This document shows, piece after piece, positions 10,853 to 25,112 of a stretch of 64,000 bases of DNA. A program made the translations under genes and the position numbers. The stretch comes from Phlyctochytrium arcticum (Eukaryota > Chytridiomycota > Chytridiomycetes > Chytridiales > Chytridiaceae): contig JAHLKI010000001.1 in assembly GCA_025602905.1 (NCBI GenBank), forward strand, positions 1,364,001 through 1,428,000. The letters run 5' to 3'. The number at the start of each line of letters is the position of its first letter. The stretch's first letter is position 1. The notes beneath the pieces are model-generated. The model ran no database searches. It worked only from the letters and a program-made list of their open reading frames with translations, and was not told the origin of the DNA.

Positions 10853-12227
10853 TTACATCAAAATCTCGTTGTGCTGTCCAGTCTTGATGTCCTTGTGGGG
10901 AAGAACGATGCAATTTCGGATGGCAATTTCGTCCGCGACAGTCACGTCTTTGCCAATGATTGTGGCTGAGGGGATTTTGTATCCTTTCAGGGTTGCATTA
11001 AGCGCAGTGCTCTCCCCTGGAGCACCTTCTACTCGTGCCCAGGCGCCAATTTTTGAATCCCAGCCGATAACAGAATTGAGAATGCAAGAATCATTCTTGA
11101 CTTCAACGTTGTCCAAGAGGATAGCATCACGGACGCGAACTCCACGGCCAATAAGAACACGGGGTCCGATACTGATGTTTGGTCCCAAACGGGCAGACGG
11201 GTGAATGACTGCAGTAGGGTGAATGTATGCAGGCTGAATAACTTCGGCAGTCTTTTCACCAGGCGAACTACTCTGGATTTCGCTCATGATGGGACGGGGG
11301 GCATTGGACAGTTTGCGGGGGGCGGTATGCAAAAAGTGCTGCAGGTACAGGCGATTGGCGGGAATTACTGAGCTGCCCGTCTTGATTTGCATCCAAAAGT
11401 CTTTACCGGGTTCGCAAACGTAGGCATAGAGCTTTTTTGCCGAGGTCAGCAAATTCAAACAATCGGATTCCAGCTGGATCCGCTCGGCACCACCTCGCAC
11501 AGTTGATTCGTCTACACCTTGCTCCAAAAGCTTGGCGGTACGCTGTGCCATAGCGTTTTTCATGACATCAAAGATCTCTGGTCGGAAAAGGTAGATTCCG
11601 CAGGAAATCGTGTCGGAAAGGAAAGATTCGGGCTTCTCGACAAAGTGCAAGACTTCACTTGTCTCATTATCAGTCACAATGCAACCAAACTTTGACACCA
11701 TTGAGCGTTCGACTCTGACTCCCAATATTGTTCCAGCTCCCTTGTGTGTCTCATGAAACTTGAGCATGTTTTCCAATGGGAATGAGGAAGCAATGTCTGC
11801 GTTCATGACAAAGATGTGATCGGGTTCTCCGCGAACAATTTGATCACGGAAGTGGAAAAGTCCACCGCCTGTTCCCAACGCTTGGTACTCCCGAAGGTAT
11901 CTGTGATGAAAGGAGATCAGTTAATCTCGATCGCAGATTGATCGCGACTTTGCCGTTCGGCAGTTTCGCCAAGAATTCTCACCTCAAAGACAAGTTGGGA
12001 AACTCCATTTGCAATTCCGTCAAGAATCGATCAAAAACGCTGTTCTCAAAGAATCCAACCAAAATGACTTCCTTCATTCCAGGGAGTTTGGCGAGGGCGG
12101 AAACGTGATGAAAGATCATGGGACGGCCAGCAATCGGAAACAGAGGCTTGGGACAATCCATAGACAAAGGACGAAACCGCGTGCCGACGGACGGACCGCC
12201 GACCAATACGACTCCTTTCAAGTTCAT
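10853..12227 (-). CDS. GMPPA: GMPPA-type mannose-1-phosphate guanylyltransferase-like protein
   Basis: Nucleotidyltransferase fold plus left-handed beta-helix. The first exon carries VLVGGPSVGTRFRPLSMDCP, with the PS insertion that marks GMPPA rather than catalytic GMPPB (GGxGTRLRPLT). Then come VLGFFENS-like strands, ALGTGGGLFHFRD, DHIFVMNADI and FVEKPESFLSDTISCGIY. The C-terminal half has hexapeptide repeats (IHPTAVIHPSARLGPNISIG, RVLIGRGVRVRDAILLDNVE) and ends IVLPHKDIKTGQHNEILM. In animals GMPPA is a regulatory partner of GMPPB controlling GDP-mannose supply. One intron lies at about 11900-11990. Length is about 420 residues, as expected. Confidence 0.93.
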
Positions 12228-13185
12228 TCTCGGCTAGCAATTCGTAGTCTGGTAAAAGTAGATCGAACAAGTTAGAGAAAGTGGGAAGTGATATTTGCGC
12301 GAATGAGCGGGTCAGCGCAAGCCCAGAAAACCTACATTAATGGTTGGTTTAGTGGTTTTCCTCCGTGGTCGTCAATAAAAGTAGATGTTTGAACGGTGCT
12401 CAAAGATGATGGAAGTTTCTACCTCAGCTCAACCTCTCAGCACATTGCAACGATGGATTGTTGGTGGCTGGTTAACCCTAACCCTAGCTTGCGCAGTACC
12501 GCAATGACCGCACTTATCAAATTTCAAAGTTCAAAAGTTGAACAGGAATCCATCAATTCGAGAATATAGCACCAGTTTTACCATTTGGTTCTTGGTGCAT
12601 GGTTCGGCATTGAGAGATAGAGTAGAGAATGGACTTGCTGCAACCGCTGCAAGGTTGGGGTTCGGCATAATACCAGATACGCATTGCTGAGTCCAAGTCG
12701 GCTGCAAGTCGGAGTTGCCAGATTGTCCGTTAATGCTGTCGCTCTCAACGGAGCTGAGAGTCCCTAATACGCTGTTGTAACGGTTGGGCACGGTCCTTCA
12801 GGACCTCCTATTACCATCATATTGACAGCGCATGAAGCTGATCTGCCTGCGACGGCAAACATGCTCTGATGCATGCATTCACGTCTGCATGCCGAAGGCC
12901 CGTCCGAGCGGCAGCTCAAGACTTTGGACTGCATGATTCCAGACTCCAAGTATGATAGGATGATACTTGTGGCAACAAGATGCCAGAGATGCCTGCAACT
13001 TTTTGTGCCTGAGCGGAGTCACCGGTACAATAAGTTTTGGAGGTCCAATGCTGCTCCATGACTCAGGTAACACAGATCGAGAGACAGATCGCGGCGGTGT
13101 TTGGTGGTCCGCCAGGTGGTGGTTGTCTCCAGAAGCAAATTTCAGCGAAAGCTACCACTTCAACCCATACGGATCTACAGCCGGA
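12228..13185. other. 0.96-kb divergent intergenic region with telomere-like CCCTAA pair
   Basis: This lies between the starts of GMPPA (-) and HIS1 (+). At about 12474-12487 there are two head-to-tail copies of CCCTAA (TAACCCTAACCCTAG). Open frames of 60-90 codons occur on both strands but carry no recognisable motif. It presumably holds both promoters. Confidence 0.5.
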
Positions 13186-14260
13186 ATGGACTTTTCAGAC
13201 CTCAACGACCGCCTGCTGTTTGCCATCCCCAAGAAGGGCCGGCTGCACGAGCACTGCCTGACCTTGCTCAAGGGTGCCGACATTCAGTTCCACCGCCGCA
13301 ACCGTCTCGACATTGCCCTTTCAACCAACCACCCCATTGCGCTCGTCTTTCTGCCCGCTGCCGACATCGGTACTTTTGTTGCAGAGGGAAACGTAGATAT
13401 TGGAATCACGGGTCAGGATGTGATTGCCGAAGCAGGAGCGGACGTTGAAGAGCTGCTCGAGCTTGAATTCGGCAAGTGTCGGCTCTGCGTTCAGACACCC
13501 GTCTCTGGATCACTCAAGACTTCAAAGGACCTTGTTGGAAAGCGCATCGTCACAAGTTTCTCGTCTTTGGTGCAAAGGTACTGCTAGGATGGGTTTCTGA
13601 TCTCTTTGTTTATATTGCTCAATGCTCGATCCCCTCCACATTCAGATACTTTGCAGCTTTGGAGAACGGGGCAACCGAAGAGGAGGCCTCTGCACAGATG
13701 CTCAAAAATTCCCCATCGACTGCAAAGTCATCCACATCTGTAAAATACATCAACGGATCAGTGGAAGCTGCTTGCGCTTTGGGCTTGGCCGATGGAATTG
13801 GTAAGTAGCCATCAAGTGCATGCGTGAAATTTTTATGTCCCTAACAACCTATTTCTTTCAAACAGTTGACTTAGTTGAATCTGGAGAGACCATGAGAGAG
13901 GCGAAACTTCACGCCATTACCACTCTGATGACATCCCAAGCCGTCCTTGTCTGCAATCCGGAAAAGCACAGAGCGGGAAATCCCGTGATCGATACAGTCA
14001 AGCGTCGTATTCAAGGCGTCATTGCTGCCCAGCGATACGTCTTGGTCACTTACAATGTCGAAAAGGTCAAGCTGCCGGCAGCCACAAAGATAACTCCTGG
14101 ACGCAAGGCTCCATCGATCATTGTCCTGGAAAAGAGTGACTGGGTTGCGGTATCCGTCATGGTGCTCAAGCACCAGTGTGCAGACATAATGGACCAGTTG
14201 GAGGTCGTCGGGGCCCAAGATATCTTGGTAACAACAATAACGAATTGCAGATTAAGTTAG
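13186..14260 (+). CDS. HIS1: ATP phosphoribosyltransferase (first step of histidine biosynthesis)
   Basis: Joins ATP and PRPP to give phosphoribosyl-ATP. The start ATG leads into LLFAIPKKGRLHEHCLTLL, then FLPAADIGTFVAEGNVDIGI and TGQDVIAEAGADVEELLELE, the HisG core. After an intron (13579-13645) come VQRYFAALENG, then SVEAACALGLADG and VDLVESGETMREA, the PRPP-binding region. The last 75 residues (KITPGRKAPSIIVLEKSDWV, AVSVMVLKHQCADIMDQLE) form the C-terminal regulatory domain, so this is the long, hexameric type with histidine feedback inhibition. About 320 residues; the coding region is complete. Confidence 0.95.
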
Positions 14261-14306
14261 GTAGTAGTATCTATTTACACATTTATTTACATTACACGCT
14301 CTATAT

Positions 14307-16164
14307 CTATCCCTGAAACCATTTGGTCCGCTGTTGGCTCCACAAAGCGTTAAGAAGTTGAGGCGCATCCTCATATAAAAGCCCCGATTCTGAACATAAC
14401 GTCTCGAGCTCGTATTTGGAATGTGCATCAGAGAACCAAATGAAATCTTGATTTCGGACAGCTTCCGAGAGTTTGCGAATAAACTAAAAGAATTGCAATG
14501 AGTGGGATGGTCTATAATGATGTTTTGGAAGATCGGAGCTCGTACTTTGACATCAAGTGGTTCTCGCTCAGATCCGAGGATCTCAAGTTTTAAAACTTGG
14601 TCAGCCTTTTCCTCAAGTTCTTGGCACCGTTGGAAATCCCCTAAATGATGTTAGCTTTCCGCTTCTAGACATGTGGCATAAATCTAGTACCTATCAAAAG
14701 CGCCAATATCATCGAATCTGTCAACGATCGAACTGCTTGAACGGCGTGTTCGTGGGTATCTTTTATTGCGGTATTGGCAGCCAGCACAAGTGCATCGCAT
14801 GCTGACCATATTCTATTGCTTTTGATATATACCTAGAGAGATCCTTTTAGGGCATGTAACGCCATAAAGTGAGGCCTAATTTTTGACTTACATCCGCCAA
14901 CCTTGCGCAACAAGAAGTAAATTCGCTCTCCCTATACAAGACAATTAAACAATCTGTCGACAAAATACCCCCAAAAACTCCAGAACGTACATGGAATCAA
15001 CCCCGCTTATGACAGCTAGGTAGAGGGCTCCAACAGCCAAAGCCTCGTCATGTGCTTCTAAATTCACCGCGAATCCCAGGCACTCGAGCAAGATGGATGC
15101 CAATTTTCGTTTACGGAGGCCTAACGCAGACTGCACTTCCAAAACCGGGACGGTGCTTTTTGACGCCAGTTTTTTTGATTTCATCAGTTTTGGTTCCACC
15201 TTGCCAAGGTATGTTTCTTGCGCGGCTGAACACACCTCTAAAAAGGCAGAGTCCTGTATAACGTTCAAAGGTTAGGCAGGCATCCAAAACCAAGAAACTT
15301 TAGGTAAACAGTACCTCGCATTTGAGACTAAGTGCATCGAGGTCTGTGTCATATCGACCGTCAAGGGCCTCTAAATAGAGAGCCATTGCAACATCACAAT
15401 CATACATGGCCATGAGCCTTGCCAATGTTAAACGTGCAAGATAAAGCGTCTCCAAGATCTGGGAAGGCTTAAGTGCCATAGGCGGCTCTCTGCCCGGGCT
15501 TGTCGGGCCAGGGGCTGGACCGGTATCACTGTCCAATATCGACATAAGGTTCGTAAGACATTTGGCGGTATCGCGCACACAGCCATTAGACCAAAACACT
15601 AAATGGGAAAACAGCCTTTAGAACTATAAGGTGTGATCTGGAGCCTCAAATTGCAAACCTGCGGCGATTCCCCAGAAAATCGTAGCAGCCAAATGTGGAT
15701 TAGACGACACTAGCTTTTCCGCTTGCTGAAGTTTCAAGTTTGCCTCTAACCAGTATAAATAAAAGGCGAAATATACCAATCGAGTGAACATCACTCACCG
15801 ACAAGTGCCGGCGATTGAGCCTGCGATCGACTCCTTTTAGGCGTTCGCTCTCGCTTTCTCTGATTCTCTTTGGTGATTGTCAGATGACGAGCGGTTCCTT
15901 GATGAGTCCGCCATGTGGATTGGGAGGAGAATGCCCTCTTACAGGGAGCACAGTAAAAATTTGAATCGTGTGATTGCTCTATTGGCTGAATGAGTTGCAA
16001 TAGGTTGAGAGAGGGAGGATGCGGTATTGAAAAGCCGTTACTGGCAAAGACTGGGTTGTTGAAAGTGTTAGGAGTCAGGTCTTGTGTGAGAAGCAACAAC
16101 GGTACCCACTATCAGAGGATGGTCTATCAATAAGTGTGGGTAAAGTATCTACGAATGATACCAT
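14307..16164 (-). CDS. single C2H2 zinc-finger protein with helical repeat-like body
   Basis: About six or seven exons. A U1/C2H2-type finger (FYCAPCKRAFSSQSTWRTHQ, then GTARH) sits near residue 45 and is followed by a basic, RS-like stretch (KRERTPKRSRSQAQ). The rest is all helical: LKLQQAEKLVSSNPHLAATI, ILETLYLARLTLARLMAMYD, SALGLRKRKLASILLECLGF. It resembles a TPR-like solenoid. The protein ends at 14307 with QQRTKWFQG. The start is uncertain: no ATG lies in the first long exon. An ATG at 16164 can be joined in frame by an intron of about 43 nt (GTAGAT...GATAG). The family is not recognised; nucleic-acid binding is a guess from the finger. Confidence 0.6.
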
Positions 16165-16383
16165 CGTCTCACGGCAGAAGACGATCGAATAGAGTCAAAG
16201 CAAAAGAAGTTAGAGTGAAGCTCCCATTCGCGGCGGAGTTCTGCGATTTTCGCAATATACCCCGCAGAGGGTTCATTGAATTTGAACATTCACCACCAGC
16301 GTTGACCTGACCCAAACATCCCTCGTAAACCGTCATATATACTTGAGCCTTTGTGAAGACCACTGCACCTGCAAAGACAGCAG

Positions 16384-18505
16384 ATGGACAAGAGAAAGCT
16401 CGATGAGGACCCCGACAAAGGGTCAAACGATACCCACAATAGATCTGAACATCCTTCCAAGAAGGGGAAAATAGATAGTAGTCAAGGCTCAAGTGGTCTC
16501 TGGCTCGATACCGTCAACCGATATATGCTGGACTTTGATTTTGAGAAGCTGTGCTCAATATCACTGACCAATTTGAATGTCTATGCATGCCTGGTCTGCG
16601 GAAAGTACTTTCAAGGTATGTTAGATCTCTACTTGCCGATCGCCCAGCGTCTCATCATATCATCATATCAGGTCGCGGCAAAACGTCGCACGCCTACTTC
16701 CATAGTCTCCATGAGGATCATCATGTGCTTATCAACCTTCACACTCTCAAGGTGGGTAATTTACATATGCTGGTACTGATCGCGGGTGTTGATGGAAAGT
16801 CAGGTCTACATTCTTCCTGATGGCTACGAAGTGATTGACAACACATTGAATGACATCAAGGTACTAGCATCACGATGGTTGTGAACATCAAGATGCTGAC
16901 ACAATGTTTAGTATGTGCTCAACCCAACATTTACACCCGAACAAGTCGCTCTCCTGGACAAGGTCAACCCGTACGCATACGACTTGAACAATAAGCGATA
17001 TTTGCCAGGTGCGGAATGACTTTGACTCGACACAACGTGTGTTTACTGATGCTTTTCATCATTTAGGATTTGTGGGGCTGAATAACATCAAGGCCAATGA
17101 CTTTGTCAATGTTGTTGTTCAAGCATTCATACATGTACGGCCACTTCGGGATCATTTTTTGTTGACTCAGTCAGAAGAAGGGTCGGAGCTTGGTAGGTGG
17201 CCAGCGATCCCGAATGCTCTTTATCGTTTACTGACTAAATGCATTAAGTCCGCCGATTTGGCATGTTGACACGAAAGATATGGAATACGCGCGCGTTTAA
17301 AGGCCAAGTCAGTCCGCACGAGTTTCTTCAGGTCCGTATCGACAGTGGTTTACCTTTGCAAAGTACTTACCAGCACAAATCCAACAGGAGATATCGAGTG
17401 CCAGTCAGAAGCGGTTCCGTCTCAGTGTTCAATCTGATCCTATTGAATTGATATCATGGCTGCTCAACGCGATGCATTTGGGCATGGGAGGGAAAAAACA
17501 GGGCGGAAACAGTGAGGACGTGCTTTATCAGAGGTCATGGCGGCACTTCTGATATATTTTATTTTTCCAGGTCTGATTCATAGCACTTTCCGCGGGGAGC
17601 TCCGTATTGATTCGCAGACATTTACGGTGCGAGAGTCGACGGATGAGAATCGAGGAAAGAAGATTTTTGACAATTCAAGAGGTAAGTCAGATGTTTGATC
17701 GTATGCTCAACCGACTTTGAAGTACTCATGTATGCATTTTATAGAAATTACAACTAAGATAACACCTTTCATGTTCCTTGCTCTGGACTTACCACCACCT
17801 CCCCTGTTCCAAGATGAAGCTGAGAAGACCATCATTCCTCAAGTAAGCGCCACTTTACGCTATTCATTTGCCCAAGGATAAAGACTCAAAATTTGAATAC
17901 CAACAGATCCCAATCACTACCCTGCTAGAGAAGTACGATGGCGTCACTGGACAGGTATGAGGCTAAACATCATGGATGTCGTTGCGTCCTTGGCTAATAT
18001 TAATTACACAGGAAACCGGAAACATTCTCCGCCGGTATAAAATCACCAAACTTCCCCAATACCTGATTTTCCACATCAAACGCTTTACGAAAAACAACTG
18101 GACGACAGAAAAGAACAATACGATTGTCAACTTTCCGCTCAAACATGTGGATATGGCAGAATGTTTGTGAACCTACTCATACATTAAACACCCATTTGCT
18201 AATTTGCCTGATTAGATGTGGAAGGTCCCGCTACATGTGGCGAGACACGCTATGACCTTCTCGCAAACATATGCCATGAAGGCAAACCCGGGCCCGGCAA
18301 CGGCACGTACAAAGTACATGTTCATGATAACGCTACCGATCAATGGTTCATGATTCAAGATTTATTTGTGGAGGAGATTATGCCGCAGATGATTTTCTTA
18401 TCTGAAAGTTACATTCAGGTGAATATCATCTGAATCTGCTGGATCATATCGTTTCTAACTCTTGTCATTGCACAGATTTGGGAGCGGAGGGAATCTCTGG
18501 CCTAG
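16384..18505 (+). CDS. USP39: U4/U6.U5 tri-snRNP protein SAD1/USP39 (inactive USP)
   Basis: A basic N-terminus is followed by a UBP-type zinc finger (CSISLTNLNVYACLVCGKYF, then GRGKTSHAYFHSL) and the USP39 core VYILPDGYEVIDNTLNDIKY. The USP fold starts at FVGLNNIKANDFVNVVVQAF. Active USPs have the catalytic Cys of the Cys-box here (about where DFVN stands), so the enzyme is dead, as in USP39. Later blocks are LPQYLIFHIKRFTKNNW and TYKVHVHDNATDQWFMIQDL. USP39/SAD1 keeps the tri-snRNP assembled for splicing activation. About ten exons. The ATG is the first in the N-terminal exon. Confidence 0.93.
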
Positions 18506-18630
18506 TGGATATTTAAGGTCCACCATTCTGACAAAGCTTCTTAACAACCGTGTTTAAAAGAAGAGGGTGTTATATACAAGATGTTGTGGAAAGGTTCTAA
18601 TTAAATTAATGACTGTGTGGGTGCGAGCTT

Positions 18631-19341
18631 TCATGCCTTTGGACTGGATGTTTTGGCCATCTTTGTGGCCAACAGTGCTGGTGGGAGCAGATTGGCGTTT
18701 TCTTCTGGGCGGTATGACTTGATGATGTTTTGGGCGTAAGGGTGATCTTCATCGGCAAAAATGTGGAGCCGCTTCATGTGGGCCTTTCGCATGTTGTTCT
18801 TGGGAAGCATACCGTAAACGGCCTTTTTCAATGGCTTCAATGACAATGAAGTTTAATCCACAGTCCGTCATCAATCACTCCCTTCGCATCTTTACTTACA
18901 CCGGTCGGATGCTCCTTAAGAAACTTGTCGTATGTCAGATTGGTGACACCGCCAGGCCATCCGCTATGCCAAAAGTAGTTCTTCTGCGTTTCCTTCTTTC
19001 CAGTCAAGGCGGCGTGGCGAGCATTGATCACAACAACATAGTCCCCACAGTCCGCTGTAGATAAACAAATCAGTTCCCGAAAGTAGCCGAACTGCCTTAA
19101 ATCCGCAGGAGACGTGCATAGCCTGAGCTGCACTATATTCCACATACCTGACGGATGGTAAATTGGCTTGTATTTTCCTCGAAGAGCTATGCTTATCCGT
19201 TGCGCCAGCTTTCCCAGAATTTTGTCCTTGGCATCCACCAGATGCCAAACACGACCATATGCGAGTCCCGTCTGCCATACCGTTAGTAAAAGGGACTATC
19301 TCCTCAATCATTCCGAGTAGCATACATACCTTCAGCACCAT
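18631..19341 (-). CDS. MRPL13: mitochondrial large-subunit ribosomal protein uL13m
   Basis: After a four-residue first exon (MVLK) the protein reads TGLAYGRVWHLVDAKDKILG, then KLAQRISIALRGKYKPIYHP, DCGDYVVVINARHAALTGKK, YFWHSGWPGG, and a last exon beginning KAVYGMLPKNNMRKAHMKRL. This is the uL13 fold in its bacterial/mitochondrial form (yeast Mrpl23). VYGMLPKN is the family signature. A C-terminal extension of about 40 residues (YRPEENANLLPPALLATKMA...) goes beyond bacterial L13, as in other mitochondrial versions. Three introns; about 185 residues. Confidence 0.92.
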
Positions 19342-19559
19342 GGCTACCTATTGAGCGTTCTAGTGATGCAATTTGCTCCCAATTCTGACCAGATTCTGAC
19401 ATTCAGATTGGTGGACGTAAATTAACAATGTCACCATGGTAACACGCGATGTGACAATTCAGTCTTGATTGCTTGGATGTGGGTGAAGCACGGGTGAAGC
19501 ACACATACACGGGAACACTGCTACGATATATGCTATGCGCTACTTATGAATGTAGAAAT

Positions 19560-21307
<1,748 letters not shown>

Positions 21308-21520
21308 CGCAAGGATTGAAAACGTGAGGTTTTTGTTTACGTACAAGCGACTCTGGGAAGCAAAGTCGCGCGGTGATGGCGAGTCATGCGGGCAGCGGGA
21401 TGCTTGTGTGTACACCAACACCAGAGGCCTCGTGAAAGTTGAACAACAACAAAACCGAATGTATCAACCAACAGACCAACATGTAACATTTTTGTAATAT
21501 ACAAACATCAGATCGGATTT

Positions 21521-23405
21521 TTAATCGCGACGCGAACGCTTGGATGATTCTCCTCCCGCATCCTCCTTCTCTCTACCCCGTTTCGCGGTCGACATGAACT
21601 CATCAATACCAAACACGTCCGCCTGCTCCTTTTCGAACTGCACAGGACCTTGACGCGCTGGCCCATCCGTACCCTGGAAGCCTCGATGGGGTCCATTGTC
21701 GCCAAGCATCTGCTCCAACTTCTCTGTAGACACGCCCACCACACCCTCCTCTGCCTTCTTTGGTTTATATATAGCGTTCGCAGATGACCCTTGGAACAAG
21801 GGCTTATCGTACAGATCGTAAGCGTCGTCTCCCCCAAATCCAGCCCCAATGCCTTGTGCTTGGTTAAACAGACGTGAGTCGAACATGGCTTCCTTCGACA
21901 TGGTAGGTTGCGCCAAACCCAGAGCAATCTTTTCAGATATGTCACGCTCAGTGCTAGAGAGAAGAACAGAAATGTTACCACGACTGCTTCTAAAAGGCTG
22001 CAACGGAATTGTACCTTTTGCTTAAAACGCGGGCTTTCGTGTCTGCACCCATGTGGCTCATACGGAATTCACGCTCCCGCTGTTTCTGGCGCTCCCGACG
22101 CAGTTCCTCACGTTCCTTCAATTGCTCACGCTCCCGCTCGTCAATGCTCTCGTCATCATCCGATTCCTCAGAGTCGTTGGCAGAGCGTTCAGTACGCGGT
22201 GCGGCCGCTTCACCAGATACTAATCCGGCACGTTCCTCCCGTGCACGCTGAGCAAGCATTCGTAGACGTTCTTCCTTTTCGCGCTTCTCCTTTGATGCAA
22301 GTTTGGACTGCATTTCGGAACGGATGCGCACTTCATCACGGGCATGACGATCAGCAATGAAAAGTGCCTCAGACAGCTTTGCAAAATTATCGTTGATAGA
22401 CATCTCCTGCAAGCCTCGTCCATCTGCGGCCAGACGTTTATCCAAAGGAATGGTATAACCTTTGGCGTTCTTCCAATTACTGATACATGGTGGAATCACC
22501 CAGTTCTTTTGTTCTTCGGCCGAAACTTTTCGTGGAGGCGAGTGCAGGACGGGTGGTGGTGGGGATGGTGGAGGACGTGGAACTTTCTTGTGTTTAAACT
22601 TTGGTGGCTCCATGGGATCAATTGGTGCTTCTACGAGCTTGATGATACGGGAAGCAGCGCCAGAGTTTTGACCAGCATGTTGCTGAGTTGGGGTGTATTT
22701 TACATAAGTAGGACCTTTTTTCGCTGTAGTAATCTGCTTTGGTTGCGAGGCTTTCAATTTCGCTGTATTCATGAATCAGTATCGGATCGATGATCATGAT
22801 CGAAATATGCTTACCATCGACTCGCCCCTCTAATGCAGCTCTGGTTCTCTCAGCCGTTTCCCTGATAGTATCCTCGTCCGGCCGTTGAAGCTCATCTGCT
22901 TCCAGAACATCTTGCTCTTGCAGGTCCTTCAGCTGGGCATGAACAATGGCTTTCGAGTTCTTGTCCCCAGAGCGTAAAATCATGTCATAACGAATATTTC
23001 CCTCTCCGTCCGTTTGCAGGGGTAGGGTTTCTATTCGTTGTGAGCCCCCAGCTCGCTTCTTCCCCATATCCATAGGATACTGGACAACTGGTATCTCTGG
23101 AAATGCACCACCATCTCCGAAATCCTAATAAGCAACATCCTTAGTATTTGAACGCACTTGAGAAAGGGGGATATTACCTCTTGCGTGCGAGGTACAAAAT
23201 TCCGGCGTTGCCCATATGGCGGGGGGCCCCTCCTCGTAGGTTCAACATTATGTGTATCATTGTCGTCGTCCTCGTCGTCGCTTGCCCATTTTGACTTCGT
23301 AACAGTTGTGGCAGCCTTTGGCCTCGGTAATAACCTATGAAGGAGTGATAAGCCAGCATCCTTGTAAACCAACCGTCAAGTATAGTCCTACTTTGCGAGA
23401 GACAT
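21521..23405 (-). CDS. SNW1: SNW-domain splicing factor (SKIP / Prp45)
   Basis: Component of the activated spliceosome (NTC-associated). A short first exon (MSLAK) joins LLPRPKAATTVTKSKWASDD. Conserved blocks follow: PVVQYPMDMGKKRAGGS, DGEGNIRYDMILRSGDKNSK, then TTAKKGPTYVKYTPTQQ, DPMEPPKFKHKKVPRPPPSP, and the SNW signature VIPPCISNWKNAKGYTIPLD with KRLAADGRGLQEMSINDNFA. Downstream is a charged coiled coil (about residues 330-430, EREREQLKEREELRRERQKQ), then TERDISEKIALGLAQP and the tail DVFGIDEFMSTAKRGREKED. About 570 residues, normal for the family. Divergent from the proteasome gene across 373 bp. Confidence 0.96.
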
Positions 23406-23778
23406 GATGGGAAGAGGCTATATTATTGCCGACTGGACCACGGGTTTGGGCAGTTTTAGCAAACTGCAGATCTTCCTTTGTCGCAATGTGCGAGTTGTCC
23501 GGCGAGTTGTCTTTTCCAATTGTCGTTTGGCTTCAATTATCAGGGAACACACACGTGACTTGCTATGTTCGGTTCATCCAGCGTCACGACCTTTCGAACG
23601 TGTCTACTGTTGTCAATTGAAATCGTGCATTGTAAGGCCTTCTTAACAGTAAAGGCCCAGAACACTACATATCGTAAGTCAAAGGATCATGTTCAGACAG
23701 AGTGCATGCTTTTATACTTACTTTTTTCTGCCCAAAGATCAGTCTTTTGTGTAAAGGCGCGGTTGCAATTAGCCCAAG

Positions 23779-24870
23779 ATGAGTCGCGGATCAAGTTGTG
23801 AGATACTTTTCACCCTCAGGTTTGCGGTCTGCTGATGAGATTCTACTAGCCGCATACGATCGTCATATCACCGTCTTCTCACCAGAAGGTCGACTGTACC
23901 AAGTTGGTAAGTTGCCAACTTCAGCGAGATCACTGAAAGTCCGTCCCTAACGTTGATGGCGCAGAGTATGCTTTCAAGGCCATCACCAACGCGGGAATCA
24001 CCTCAGTAGCGGTGCGAGGGAAAGACAGCGTTGTAGTCGTGACGCAAAAGAAAGTGCCTGTATGTATTTATTCCCACTCACTCTGATTGATTGATCTGAC
24101 ATCTCTGAAAAGGACAAGCTGCTCGACCCCTCCACCGTTACCCATGTATTTCAAATTACTCCAGGAATTGGCTGCGTTATGACCGGACTGACTGGTATGC
24201 GAAGGCCACCGCATTCAGTCGTCAATAGTGCCGTTTTGTTAACCCGATGCTCCAGCCGACGCCCGAAATCAGGTTGCTCGTGCCCGAATGGAGGCCGCAG
24301 AGTGGCGATACAAGTTTGGCTATCAGATTCCAACAGACATGCTGGCAAAGCGAATGGCCAACATTAACCAGGTTTACACTCAACATGCCGCAATGAGACC
24401 GCTGGGTGTTTGTAAGTAGAATTATTTTTGGCAACAAAGCGCCTGGGCTAACGGTAAGAATGGTTTCGCAGCTATCATCTTCATTGGACATGACGAGGAG
24501 AGAGGCCCACAGCTGTTCAAGGTTGATCCTGCTGGCTATTACGCGGGCTATCAAGCCACGTCGGCAGGTGCTAAACATCAGGAAGCCCTCAACCATTTGG
24601 AAAAGAAGTTGAAGAAAAGTCCACAGCTCAATCTGGAGGAGACTGTAGAGGTTAGCCAATCCACTTACAGCTTTTGTTGTGGGGGTTTTGTTTACTAAAG
24701 ATACTCAATCCTAGCTTGCGATCACCACGTTATCGGCAACCCTTTCGCAAGATCTGAAAGCGACTGATATCGAAATCGGCATAGTCAGCAAAGAAACACC
24801 GCGCTTTCAGACATTAACCGAAGAAAATATTGATGAGCATTTGACACGGATCGTGGAAAAGGCGGATTAG
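23779..24870 (+). CDS. PSMA6: 20S proteasome subunit alpha-1 (PSMA6/SCL1)
   Basis: The first exon gives MSRGSS. Joining donor GTGAGA to acceptor ...ACTAG restores [20 protein letters not shown] and [20 protein letters not shown], the N-terminal gate and helix H0 of alpha-type subunits. Then come [60 protein letters not shown] and [20 protein letters not shown]. The [20 protein letters not shown] block and IPTDMLA point to alpha-1 (PSMA6, yeast Scl1). Six or so exons, about 245 residues. Alpha subunits are non-catalytic and form the outer ring. Confidence 0.95.
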
Positions 24871-25112
24871 TTGCACTTGTATAAATACATCCTCTACGAA
24901 TACGCAATGAATTGTGAATGATTCCATTTGGGCCAGTGGTCTGTGCTAATAATAGGCAAACTAATATTCTAGCGATGATGAATGTTGATGATGTTATCCG
25001 AACCGATCATCGTCTGTATGGAAATGACAAAAGGTTCATAAGGATGAAAAATGTAGCGAACATAGCGCCTGAGTCTGTTAATCAATACAATTTTGAGCCC
25101 GCGTGAGAAGAC

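Noticed and set aside
12474..12487. Possible internal telomere tract or chromosome-end fusion
   Set aside because: Only two CCCTAA units, flanked by unique sequence and housekeeping genes. Treated as a promoter-type motif instead.
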